The notes beneath the pieces were generated by a model. That model made no database searches. It saw nothing but the letters and a program-made list of their open reading frames with translations, and was not told where the DNA came from. From an uncultured bacterium (GTDB lineage: Bacteria > Bacillota_I > Bacilli_A > RF39 > UBA660): a stretch of DNA of 44,031 bases. The stretch covers positions 1 through 44,031 of the forward strand of contig CASEVQ010000011.1 of assembly GCA_949291455.1 (NCBI GenBank), read 5' to 3'. Of this stretch, positions 8,340 to 16,078 are shown one piece after another. Both the position numbers and the translations under genes were made by a program. The number at the start of each line of letters is the position of its first letter. Position 1 is the stretch's first letter.

Positions 8340-9638
8340 ATGGTAAAAAAAAGAGTAAAAGGCTTTACTTTAATAGAATTATTAGCGGTAATAATAATAT
8401 TAGGTGTGTTGATGATAATAGCAATACCAGCAGTAACTGAATATATATCTAATTCTAGGAAAGAGACATATTTATTAACTGCAAAAGGCTTTATGGATGA
8501 AGTCGCAATAAAAACTAATCAAATGCAAACTTTTAAATTTACTAATCCGGACATAGCCTATTATGTTCCTGTCAGTAATATAGAAAGTAATAGCTGCATA
8601 AGTCTTGAAAGAGGAGGACAGAGTCCTTTTGGTGAGTGGGTTAAAGCTTACGTAGTTGTAATTTATGATAATGTTAATCAAAATTACAATTATTATTTTA
8701 CTGCTTTAGATACAGCAGGTTATGGTGTTGATTTGATTTCATATGCTGATTTTAATACTGATGACATAAAAGCATCGAGTGATGTTATCTTTCCAAAAAG
8801 TGGAGATATGATTTCTTTAGATAGACAATATGTTGTTGCATTAGGTAATCCATCTGATTGTTCTTCTTTTGAGATTGCTGATTATTCTGATGTTGTCACA
8901 ATTGATAAAAATGAACTTGTTTACGAAATAATTGATAATAAAGTTTATATTAATGGATATTTGGGAGATGATTTAAAAGTTAGAATTCCTGATTATATAG
9001 ATAATGCTCCTGTAGTAGGGATTGGTAATTATGCTTTTGAACGTAATTTGTTTACTAAGTTAATTTTGCCTAATAGCATAGAAAATATAGGGAATGGTGC
9101 TTTTAGAAAATCTAAATTAACAAGTCTTATTTTACCAGCTAATTTAAAGACAATAGGGGATGCTGCATTTAATGAATCTAACATATTGGCACTTAATATA
9201 CCATCTAAAGTTGAAACAATTGGTAACTATGCTTTTGAAGAATCTTCAATAAATAGTTTAGTATTAAATGAAGGCCTTATTACAATTGGAAATAGCACTT
9301 TTAAACGTTCAATTATCGATTCGTTAGATTTGCCAAGTACATTAACAAGTGTTGGTGATTTTTCATTTGAATATGCTCCAATTAGTAATTTGACATTAAA
9401 TGAGGGGCTTGTTACGATTGGGTTAGGTGCTTTTGCGCATACTTCCGTCGAGAAATTAATAATACCTAGTACTGTGACAACTATTAAGGATTATGCTTTT
9501 GGTAATTCAAAGCTTAAATCTGTAGTAATAAAAGGAAAGGGTACAAGTGATTGTTTATCTAAATTTGATTATTTAGGTTCAGATTCTTTTGATTTTGCTG
9601 ATGGTTACGGTGAAGAGAATATAATGTGTAGCGAGTAA
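8340..9638 (+). CDS. Prepilin-like protein with BspA-type leucine-rich repeats
   Basis: A 432-aa surface protein with two parts. The N-terminus is a type IV prepilin/pseudopilin signal: basic VKKRVK, the cleavage motif G|FTLIELLAVIII with the conserved Glu at mature position 5, and a hydrophobic helix ending near residue 40. The middle (40-180) is a pilin-like head with two cysteines. From about residue 215 there are roughly seven LRR_5/BspA repeats of ~23 residues, each with the pattern IGxxAFxxSxLxxLxLPxxLxx (for example NYAFERN, GAFRKSKL, AAFNESNI, YAFEESSI). BspA-like repeats are known for binding host or bacterial surface ligands, so an adhesive pseudopilin is the reasonable inference. 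The ATG follows TAGGAGTG. A membrane TIM-barrel protein starts 4 nt downstream. No prepilin peptidase or assembly ATPase is in the window. Confidence 0.88.
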   Translation: MVKKRVKGFTLIELLAVIIILGVLMIIAIPAVTEYISNSRKETYLLTAKGFMDEVAIKTNQMQTFKFTNPDIAYYVPVSNIESNSCISLERGGQSPFGEWVKAYVVVIYDNVNQNYNYYFTALDTAGYGVDLISYADFNTDDIKASSDVIFPKSGDMISLDRQYVVALGNPSDCSSFEIADYSDVVTIDKNELVYEIIDNKVYINGYLGDDLKVRIPDYIDNAPVVGIGNYAFERNLFTKLILPNSIENIGNGAFRKSKLTSLILPANLKTIGDAAFNESNILALNIPSKVETIGNYAFEESSINSLVLNEGLITIGNSTFKRSIIDSLDLPSTLTSVGDFSFEYAPISNLTLNEGLVTIGLGAFAHTSVEKLIIPSTVTTIKDYAFGNSKLKSVVIKGKGTSDCLSKFDYLGSDSFDFADGYGEENIMCSE

Positions 9639-9642
9639 TATT

Positions 9643-11178
9643 ATGAAAAAGAAGATTATATTAGTAATTTTATTATCTGTTATTGTGCTTTTTCTTTTTT
9701 CACTAGTATTTCCTACATCTAATTTAATAAATTTAGAGATAAATTATGATGAATCTACTGATATTATTGATAATCCAGAACGTGGAATGTATAAAGCAGT
9801 GTATACTACTTGTGATTTTGAAAAATGTAGTGAAGTCGATGAAATTGATTCTAGAAAATTAGTTCATTTACGTATTGGTCTTGGTGCATATGGTATTAAA
9901 TATAATAATGAATCTTCTAATTTTACCGATGAAATGTTGAACTCACTTGCAGATATTTTAGAATATTATCGTCAAAATAATAATAGTGTAATACTTAGAT
10001 TTGCATATGATGATTTCGAAGAAATTCCCAATGTTGAACCATCAATAGAACAAATTGAAAAGCATATTGAACAGTTAAAAAGAATATTTTTTGATTATCA
10101 AGATGTTATTGCTACAGTTGAAACTAGTATGATAGGTTTATGGGGAGAACAACATGGTAGTGATATTGTTACAAAAGAAAATATTATAAGGTTAATTTCA
10201 GCATATTTAAAAAATGTACCTGAGGATATGACTGTTTCTGTTCGACAACCAATTTATTATACTTATTATTGTAATGTTAATTATAATGATTTGTATAGCA
10301 ATATTTCTAATTATAATGAAGATTGTTATAGAATTGGAATTTTTAATGATGGTTATTTAGGGTCAGAATCAGACCGTGGTACTTTTAGGAAACATCCAGA
10401 ATTTGGATGGAGAAAAAATGAAGTGACTTGGCTTTCTAATCAAGCCACTCATACGTTTTATGGAGGAGAAGTTGTAAAGGATAAATCAACTACAGGTATA
10501 GTTTATAATACATCTGATTATATGATTGATGAAATGTTTCAAACTCATACAACTTATTTAAATAGTGGATGGAATCATGAAGTAATAGAAAGTTGGCAAA
10601 ATTCAAGATATTTAGGTGATAATCCTGTATATTTGAATGGAGACGCATATACGTATATATATAATCATTTAGGTTATCGGTTTGTGTTGAGAAATTCTAA
10701 TTATGTAATTGAAGATAATGACATTATTTTATCTGGATTAATAGAAAATGTGGGTGCAGGTAATGTTATTAATTCAAAAAAAATAGAAATTATTTTAGAT
10801 GATGGGAAGAAAGAATATAGTTATGTTGTTGATTATAATGTAAATGATATTTTATCTAAACAAACAAAAGAATATAAATTTTTTATTGAACTTCCAGAAA
10901 ACATAAAAGATTTTGATGTTTATATGCGTATAACATCAAAATATAATCCTAGTGATTTCCCGTTAAATAATTCTATTCGTTTTGGAAATTTGAGTACTTA
11001 TAGAATTAAAATGTGGAATGATGAAATTCAAGCTAATTATTTAGGCCATATTGTTATAACTAATAAAGAAGAGTTTTTTGTAAATATATATTGGTATATA
11101 ATTATAGTTATACTGATTATGATTTTACTTCTTTTGTATGAAATTTATAATGAAAAACGTAATAAAATGTTAGTGTAA
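9643..11178 (+). CDS. DUF4874/DUF4832-type TIM-barrel membrane protein
   Basis: A 511-aa exported protein. It has an N-terminal hydrophobic segment (about 4-24) and a C-terminal one (about 482-503) followed by a basic tail, so it is tethered at both ends or held by the C-terminal anchor after signal cleavage. After the signal comes DNPERGMY, the hallmark opening of DUF4874. Next are the ILRFAYDD strand, the WGEQHG segment near residue 168 and, in the second half, RIGIFNDGYLGS, typical of DUF4832. These domains resemble glycoside-hydrolase TIM barrels, but no reaction is established for them as far as I know. It starts 4 nt after the prepilin/LRR gene with little ribosome binding site of its own, which suggests translational coupling and a shared surface role. 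Confidence 0.82.
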   Translation: MKKKIILVILLSVIVLFLFSLVFPTSNLINLEINYDESTDIIDNPERGMYKAVYTTCDFEKCSEVDEIDSRKLVHLRIGLGAYGIKYNNESSNFTDEMLNSLADILEYYRQNNNSVILRFAYDDFEEIPNVEPSIEQIEKHIEQLKRIFFDYQDVIATVETSMIGLWGEQHGSDIVTKENIIRLISAYLKNVPEDMTVSVRQPIYYTYYCNVNYNDLYSNISNYNEDCYRIGIFNDGYLGSESDRGTFRKHPEFGWRKNEVTWLSNQATHTFYGGEVVKDKSTTGIVYNTSDYMIDEMFQTHTTYLNSGWNHEVIESWQNSRYLGDNPVYLNGDAYTYIYNHLGYRFVLRNSNYVIEDNDIILSGLIENVGAGNVINSKKIEIILDDGKKEYSYVVDYNVNDILSKQTKEYKFFIELPENIKDFDVYMRITSKYNPSDFPLNNSIRFGNLSTYRIKMWNDEIQANYLGHIVITNKEEFFVNIYWYIIIVILIMILLLLYEIYNEKRNKMLV

Positions 11179-11203
11179 ATTTACACTGATATTTTTTTTT
11201 TTT
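11173..11203 (+). terminator. Intrinsic terminator after the surface-protein operon
   Basis: GTGTA (11173-11177) and TACAC (11182-11186) form a compact hairpin that overlaps the stop codon. A run of about 12 T ends at 11203. Confidence 0.65.
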
Positions 11204-11214
11204 GAAAAAAAATA

Positions 11215-11243
11215 TTTACTTTAATTATTTTTAATAGTAATAT
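11215..11243 (+). promoter_or_regulatory. mraZp: Promoter of the mraZ-division operon
   Basis: TTTACT at 11215-11220, a 17-nt spacer and TAATAT at 11238-11243. Transcription would begin near 11250, immediately at the MraZ boxes. Because the ATG at 11242 falls inside the -10 box, it cannot be the mraZ start codon. Confidence 0.65.
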
Positions 11244-11251
11244 GATGATAG

Positions 11252-11280
11252 TAGTGGTTGAAAGTGGTGAAAAGTGGGGG
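11252..11280 (+). promoter_or_regulatory. MraZ operator: three 10-bp-phased boxes
   Basis: TAGTGG-TTG, AAAGTGG-TGA and AAAGTGG-GGG give three direct GTGG repeats at 11254, 11264 and 11274, exactly one helical turn apart. MraZ in Escherichia coli binds phased TGGG-type repeats, and in mycoplasmas AAAGTG-type repeats, in the same position upstream of its own operon. Here the last box also supplies the G-rich ribosome binding site of mraZ, so repressor binding and translation initiation share sequence. Confidence 0.85.
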
Positions 11281-11286
11281 ATTAAT

Positions 11287-11733
11287 ATGTTTATGGGTGA
11301 GTTTCATCATAGTATTGATGATAAAGGTCGCTTAATTCTTCCTGCAAAGTTTCGTGAAGATTTAGGGGATAATTTTATAATTACAAGAGGATTAGAAGAA
11401 TGTTTGTTCATCTATTCAATAGGTGAATGGGAAAAAATAACCCATAAATTAAATAATTTACCATTTACAAAAAAGGATGCTCGTAGTTTTATGAGATTTT
11501 TCCTATCAGGCGCTACTGCAACAGAGTTTGACAAGCAAGGTCGAATTAATATTACCTCTCCATTGATTTCCTACGCCAATTTAAAAAAAGAATGCGTGAT
11601 TATTGGTGTAGGAGATCGAATTGAAGTTTGGTCAAAAGAAAAATGGGATGATTTTTATGATAGTAATATGGAGAAATTAAGCGATATTGCTGAAACTTTA
11701 TTTGATTCTGATTGGACAAAAGGAGAAGAGTAA
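11287..11733 (+). CDS. mraZ: Transcriptional regulator MraZ
   Basis: DNA-binding regulator of the division/cell-wall cluster, a double-AbrB-like swapped-hairpin protein that forms rings. The 148 aa have the usual length and the two conserved halves: [22 protein letters not shown] (first, with DxKGR) and [17 protein letters not shown] (second). The start at 11287 is chosen because GGGGG at 11276-11280 is 6 nt upstream and because family members begin MFMGEF or similar. The longer in-frame version from 11242 would begin within the promoter. The gene is first in an operon with rsmH, ftsL and a PBP, and very likely autoregulates through the upstream boxes. Confidence 0.96.
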   Translation: MFMGEFHHSIDDKGRLILPAKFREDLGDNFIITRGLEECLFIYSIGEWEKITHKLNNLPFTKKDARSFMRFFLSGATATEFDKQGRINITSPLISYANLKKECVIIGVGDRIEVWSKEKWDDFYDSNMEKLSDIAETLFDSDWTKGEE

Positions 11734-11735
11734 AT

Positions 11736-12659
11736 ATGCATATAAGTGTTTTGTTAGAAGAATCAATAAATGGACTAAATTTGAAGTCAGACGGTGTTTA
11801 TGTTGATTGTACATTGGGATATGCTGGGCATTCTAGTCGTATATTAGAAAGAATAAAAAGGGGTCACTTATTCGCCATTGATCAAGATCAAGATGCTATT
11901 GATTATAGTAAAAATAAACTAGATAAGATAGGTAAAAATTTTACTATAATAAAAAGTAATTTTTCAAATTTAAAAACGGAATTGCAGAAAAGAAATGTTG
12001 ATTATGTCGATGGATTCTTATTTGATTTAGGAGTTTCTTCTGTACAACTAGATAATGTAGAAAGAGGATTTAGTTATCATTATGATGCACCTCTTGATAT
12101 GAGGATGAATAAAGAGTCATCTTTTTCTGCATATAACGTTGTTAATGAATATACAGAAAAAGATTTAACAAGAATTTTTTTTGAATATGGCGAAGATAAG
12201 TATTCTAAAAGTATTGCTAGAAACATTATTAAATATCGTGAAAATAAAAAAATTGAAACAACATTGGAATTAGCACAAATTATATCTAATTCTGTTCCCA
12301 TGAAAGCAAAAAGAGATAAGCATCCTGCTCGCAAAATTTTTCAAGCAATTAGGATAGAAGTTAATCATGAATTGGATATTTTAGAAGAATCTATTAAGGA
12401 TGCACTTTTAATGTTAAAAGTTGGAGGTAGAATAGCTATAATAACTTTTCATTCTTTAGAAGATAGAATTGTAAAAAATGTATTTAAAGAATATACAGAA
12501 GTAGATAATAAAGTTAAGGGAATGCCTAATATTCCTACTTGTTATCTTCCTAATTTTAAACTGGTTAATAAAAAACCAATTGAACCTAGCGAAGGAGAAG
12601 TTAAAAGTAATAATCGTTCTAGATCGGCAAAACTTAGAATAATTGAGAGAATAAAATAG
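11736..12659 (+). CDS. rsmH: 16S rRNA (cytosine-1402-N4)-methyltransferase
   Basis: RsmH (MraW) methylates N4 of C1402 in the decoding centre of 16S rRNA using SAM. At 307 aa it has the typical length. Family motifs are visible: HISVLLEESI at the start, DCTLGYAGHS (SAM-binding motif I) near residue 25, FLFDLGVSSVQLD, RGFSY and PLDMRMN, the HPARKIFQAIRIEVN segment, and FHSLEDRIVK near the end. ATG 11736 lies 2 nt after the mraZ stop, with AAGGAGAAGAG upstream; the longer frame from 11712 overlaps mraZ and lacks a site. The order mraZ-rsmH-ftsL-pbp is the conserved start of the dcw cluster. Confidence 0.97.
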   Translation: MHISVLLEESINGLNLKSDGVYVDCTLGYAGHSSRILERIKRGHLFAIDQDQDAIDYSKNKLDKIGKNFTIIKSNFSNLKTELQKRNVDYVDGFLFDLGVSSVQLDNVERGFSYHYDAPLDMRMNKESSFSAYNVVNEYTEKDLTRIFFEYGEDKYSKSIARNIIKYRENKKIETTLELAQIISNSVPMKAKRDKHPARKIFQAIRIEVNHELDILEESIKDALLMLKVGGRIAIITFHSLEDRIVKNVFKEYTEVDNKVKGMPNIPTCYLPNFKLVNKKPIEPSEGEVKSNNRSRSAKLRIIERIK

Positions 12660-12668
12660 GGTGATAAA

Positions 12669-12965
12669 ATGAAAAAGAAAAAAATGAAGAAAGTTTTGAA
12701 AATAGGAAAATTTGAAAAGTTAATTTATACTTTTGCTTTTGTTCTTATGTTAGCATCACCATTTGCAGTTGTTTTTTTACAAGCTACTTTTTCTAAAGTA
12801 AATATTGAGGTAGAACAAATTAAAAGAGAAATAAAAACACAAGAGAAGAAAAATGAGAGTTTATCTATGAAAATAAATGAACTTGCTTCATTGGATAAAA
12901 TTATTGAAGTTGCACACGAACAGGGTTTAAGTTATAATAATGATAATATAAAGTCTGTTGAATAA
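12669..12965 (+). CDS. ftsL: FtsL-like cell-division protein
   Basis: A 98-aa bitopic protein with a very basic N-terminus (about 20 residues), one transmembrane helix at about 20-42 and an extracytoplasmic leucine-zipper-like coiled coil (about 45-85). FtsL sequences are poorly conserved. The assignment rests on size, topology and position between rsmH and the division PBP, where ftsL is found throughout Bacillota. FtsL works with FtsB/DivIC and the FtsW-PBP2B septal synthase. It starts 9 nt after rsmH with a GGGTGAT ribosome binding site. Confidence 0.85.
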   Translation: MKKKKMKKVLKIGKFEKLIYTFAFVLMLASPFAVVFLQATFSKVNIEVEQIKREIKTQEKKNESLSMKINELASLDKIIEVAHEQGLSYNNDNIKSVE

Positions 12966-12979
12966 GGTCGTGATATTAA

Positions 12980-15130
12980 ATGAAAGAAAAAAATGAGCTT
13001 AGAAATATTAAATTTAGTAAAATTTATATTTTCTTTGCTTTTTTAATTTTTTGTATAATTATTTGTCGAGTAGGTATTTTATCATTGAGTGATATTGTTG
13101 AAGGGGTGGATATTCAAAAATTAGCAAGTAGTAGAACTACTAGAAAAGAAGTATTGGAATCTAAAAGAGGTACTATATATGACGTTAAAGGTAATATTTT
13201 AGCTCAGAATGTTTCATCGTATACTTTAATTGCTTATCTTTCACCAACTAGGACAACTGATGAAAATAATCCTCAACATGTTGTAGATATTGAAAAAACT
13301 GCTGAGAATTTATCTACTGTTTTAGATATAAGTAAAGAGCAATTGATTAATTATATGTCTAAAGATGCTTATCAAGTTGAATTTGGTAGTAAAGCTAAAA
13401 ATTTAAGTGAACTTAAAAAAGATGAAATTTTAGCTTTAGATTTACCTGGGATAGATTTTATTGAAACACAACAAAGATATTATCCATATGGTAATTTTTT
13501 ATCTTATACAATTGGTTATGCTAAGAAAAAAGATGCTACTAATGAAGATGGGGAAACTTATCAAGAATTAGTTGGTGAAATGGGGATTGAATCTTATTGC
13601 AATGATAAATTAACTGGAGAAAACGGATATACTTTATATCAAAAAGATTTAACCGGCTATAAGATAGCAGGTACTAGTGAAGTTACAGTTGAAGCAGTTG
13701 ACGGAAATGATGTATATTTAACTATTGATAGTAATATTCAATTATTTGTTGAGCAAGCTATTGCTAAAATGTTAGAAGATTGTACTGTTGATTGGTTAGG
13801 AATAATGTTAGCAGATGCTAAAACTGGTGCAATTCTTGCTAGTGCAACATATCCATCATTTGATCCAAATAAAAAAGATATGGTATCATATCTTGATCAA
13901 AATATCTCTTATGCTTTTGAGCCTGGCTCTACTATGAAAATATTTTCTTATATGGCGGCTATGGAAAATGGTGTCTATAATGGTGATGAAACTTATTTGT
14001 CTGGTATTTTTACAGCACAAGATGGAACTCAAATAGGAGACTGGGATCGTAATGGTTGGGGACAGATAACTTATGATCAAGGTTTTGCTCTTTCTAGTAA
14101 CGTTGCTATTATGAATTTAATTGATAAATACATGGATGCTGATATGTTAAAAGCTTATTATAAAAGATTAGGATTTGGTAGTAAAACGGGGATTGAATTA
14201 CCTAATGAGTCTTCAGGAAAAATTGATTTTAAGTATGAAACGGAGATATTAAATGCCGGTTTTGGGCAAGGAATAACAACTACTTCAATACAAAATATAA
14301 AAGCTTTAACAGCTATTTCCAATAATGGTGTATTATTAAAACCTTATATAATTGATAAAATTGTTGACTCTGATACAGAGGAAGTATTATATCAAGGAGA
14401 AAAAACAGAAATAGAAAGAGTAGCTAGTCAAAAAACTGTCGAGAAAATAAAACAATTGATGCGCAATGTTATAAATGGTAACTCATCTACTTCTACTGGT
14501 TACTATTATTATATGGAAGGTTATGATTTTATTGCTAAAACTGGAACTGCACAAGTTGCTAATGAAAATGGTACGGGATATACAGATGGAATTGTTCGTG
14601 GATTAGCAGGAATGTTTCCAGGAGATGATCCAGAAGTAATAATTTATTTAGCAATAAAAAATCCGACAAATGGTACAAAGCCTACAAAACAATTAGTGCA
14701 AGAAATAATAAAAAATGTTAGTAAATATTTGGAAATATATGAAGAAGAAGAGAATACTTCTACAAAATTAGAAACTTTTGAAGTTGGATCATATCTTAAT
14801 AAAGATAAAAATTCAGTTATTTCAAAGTTAAATAGTTATGGCGTTGAAGTTGTTGCTCTTGGTGATGGTAATATAATTGTTGAACAATATCCTCAAAAAG
14901 GTTCTATTATAGATAAAACAGATAAAGTATTTTTATTAACTAATAGTACTAACATATTAATGCCTAATATTATTGGATATAGTGCCAAAGACTTTTATTC
15001 ATTAATGTTTTTAATGGATATACCTTATGAGATAGATGGAATAGGATATGTTATTTCGCAAAGTATACCAGCAAATACTATTATAGATGATAAGATGACA
15101 TTGAAAGTGGGATTTTCAGTTATATATTAA
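12980..15130 (+). CDS. Division penicillin-binding protein with PASTA domains (PBP2B/FtsI-like)
   Basis: A class B transpeptidase that cross-links septal peptidoglycan. The 716 aa comprise a short cytoplasmic tail and one transmembrane helix (about 15-37), the PBP dimerisation domain (RGTIYDVKGNILA near 57, then to about 215), and a transpeptidase domain with all three active-site motifs: S317-T-M-K320, S372-S-N374 and K520-T-G522. Two C-terminal PASTA repeats follow (about 595-655 and 656-716), as in PBP2B, PBP2x and SpoVD. It follows ftsL by 14 nt and ends the operon; mraY, murD, ftsW and murG do not follow. The residue pattern gives no sign of inactivation. Confidence 0.95.
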   Translation: MKEKNELRNIKFSKIYIFFAFLIFCIIICRVGILSLSDIVEGVDIQKLASSRTTRKEVLESKRGTIYDVKGNILAQNVSSYTLIAYLSPTRTTDENNPQHVVDIEKTAENLSTVLDISKEQLINYMSKDAYQVEFGSKAKNLSELKKDEILALDLPGIDFIETQQRYYPYGNFLSYTIGYAKKKDATNEDGETYQELVGEMGIESYCNDKLTGENGYTLYQKDLTGYKIAGTSEVTVEAVDGNDVYLTIDSNIQLFVEQAIAKMLEDCTVDWLGIMLADAKTGAILASATYPSFDPNKKDMVSYLDQNISYAFEPGSTMKIFSYMAAMENGVYNGDETYLSGIFTAQDGTQIGDWDRNGWGQITYDQGFALSSNVAIMNLIDKYMDADMLKAYYKRLGFGSKTGIELPNESSGKIDFKYETEILNAGFGQGITTTSIQNIKALTAISNNGVLLKPYIIDKIVDSDTEEVLYQGEKTEIERVASQKTVEKIKQLMRNVINGNSSTSTGYYYYMEGYDFIAKTGTAQVANENGTGYTDGIVRGLAGMFPGDDPEVIIYLAIKNPTNGTKPTKQLVQEIIKNVSKYLEIYEEEENTSTKLETFEVGSYLNKDKNSVISKLNSYGVEVVALGDGNIIVEQYPQKGSIIDKTDKVFLLTNSTNILMPNIIGYSAKDFYSLMFLMDIPYEIDGIGYVISQSIPANTIIDDKMTLKVGFSVIY

Positions 15131-15155
15131 AAAAAAGAGATTTTAGTCTCTTTTT
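15131..15155. terminator. Bidirectional terminator between the PBP gene and def
   Basis: AAAAAAGAGA (15131-15140) and TCTCTTTTT (15147-15155) form an A/U-flanked hairpin directly after the PBP stop, touching the end of def on the other strand. It can serve both converging genes. Confidence 0.7.
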
Positions 15156-15702
15156 ATATTGATCTATACATATTTTGATATTTAAAAGGATTTTTACTAT
15201 CAATATGATCAGTAAATAATATACCATTCAAATGATCAATTTCATGTTGAAAGACAATAGCTAATTCTTCACGTGCTCTAATTCTTATTTTTTTGCCATT
15301 GATGTCAAAACCTTCAACAGTCACTCTTGCACATCTAGGAACTATTCCAATTACTTCACGATTAACACTTAAGCAACCTTCACCATCTTCAACATATATC
15401 TTTTCTTCAGAAGAACTAACTATTTTAGGATTGATAACGATATAAGTATCGAAAACACCTTCTTCAACTTCATGGACAATAGTAATATATCTCTTTTTTA
15501 TTCCTAACTGTATTGCGGCCATTCCCATTCCTGGTCTAAGATTATATTTTTCAGCTAATTCATCTATTTGACTGTTAGTTAAATATTCGACCATTAAATC
15601 GATAGTTTTTTTATCTTCATCAGATAATGGAAATGTTACTTCTTCACTAATAGTACGTAATAATTTATTTTTCTCATCTAAAATATCTTTCGTTTTTAGC
15701 AT
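15154..15702 (-). CDS. def: Peptide deformylase
   Basis: Removes the N-formyl group from nascent proteins; a metalloenzyme. The 182 aa show all three family motifs: G58-M-G-M-A-A-I-Q65 (motif 1), EGCLS with metal ligand C110 (motif 2) and QHEIDH with ligands H153 and H157 and catalytic E154 (motif 3). The length and the insertion-rich N-terminal half resemble type 2 (Gram-positive) deformylases. GAGGTGAT lies just upstream of the ATG. It is convergent with the division operon, and the YjcZ-like small gene lies upstream on the same strand. Confidence 0.97.
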   Translation of the reverse strand: MLKTKDILDEKNKLLRTISEEVTFPLSDEDKKTIDLMVEYLTNSQIDELAEKYNLRPGMGMAAIQLGIKKRYITIVHEVEEGVFDTYIVINPKIVSSSEEKIYVEDGEGCLSVNREVIGIVPRCARVTVEGFDINGKKIRIRAREELAIVFQHEIDHLNGILFTDHIDSKNPFKYQNMYRSI

Positions 15703-15758
15703 GTTATCACCTCAACGTAGATATTTTATCACGATTTAGTTAATTTTTAAAGATATAT

Positions 15759-15917
15759 TTATCTATTATATCTAGATCCAAGTACAATTACTAGTAATAT
15801 AAATAGAACTAAAACTATTGCATATGAAGAATTATTACCACATCCACAAGATGGCATTGGCATAGGACATGTTTGAAAATTTGGAGTGCAAGAGTTTCCT
15901 CCACCACAGTAATACAT
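15759..15917 (-). CDS. Small YjcZ-like membrane protein
   Basis: A 52-aa protein. The N-terminus is rich in Cys, Gly and Pro (YYCGGGNSCTP, then MPSCGCGNNS), followed by a single hydrophobic helix with the sequence SYAIVLVLFILLVIVLGS and a short basic tail. This layout, and the helix in particular, strongly resembles the tiny YjcZ/SscA-type proteins of Bacillus, many of which are sporulation proteins. The start is placed at 15917 because AGGAGG (plus-strand 15925-15930) is 7 nt away; the ATG two codons earlier sits too close to it. It is upstream of def on the same strand. Its presence does not prove sporulation. I am fairly confident that it is a gene, less so of its role. Confidence 0.75.
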   Translation of the reverse strand: MYYCGGGNSCTPNFQTCPMPMPSCGCGNNSSYAIVLVLFILLVIVLGSRYNR

Positions 15918-16078
15918 ATTCATTCCTCCTTTTTCTAATATAGTTTATTAGTTAGTGATAAAAATGCTACTACATATGACCTAATTTTTCTTTTTGCATT
16001 TTTATAATTTAATTTCTATTTTAGTTAATTTTTATTATCTGTGTTATAATATTTTTATCTATTATTTTGAGGTGACTT

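Noticed and set aside
11242-11286. Upstream start of mraZ at ATG 11242
   Set aside because: The codon overlaps the predicted -10 box and the extension runs through the MraZ boxes; ATG 11287 has the ribosome binding site.
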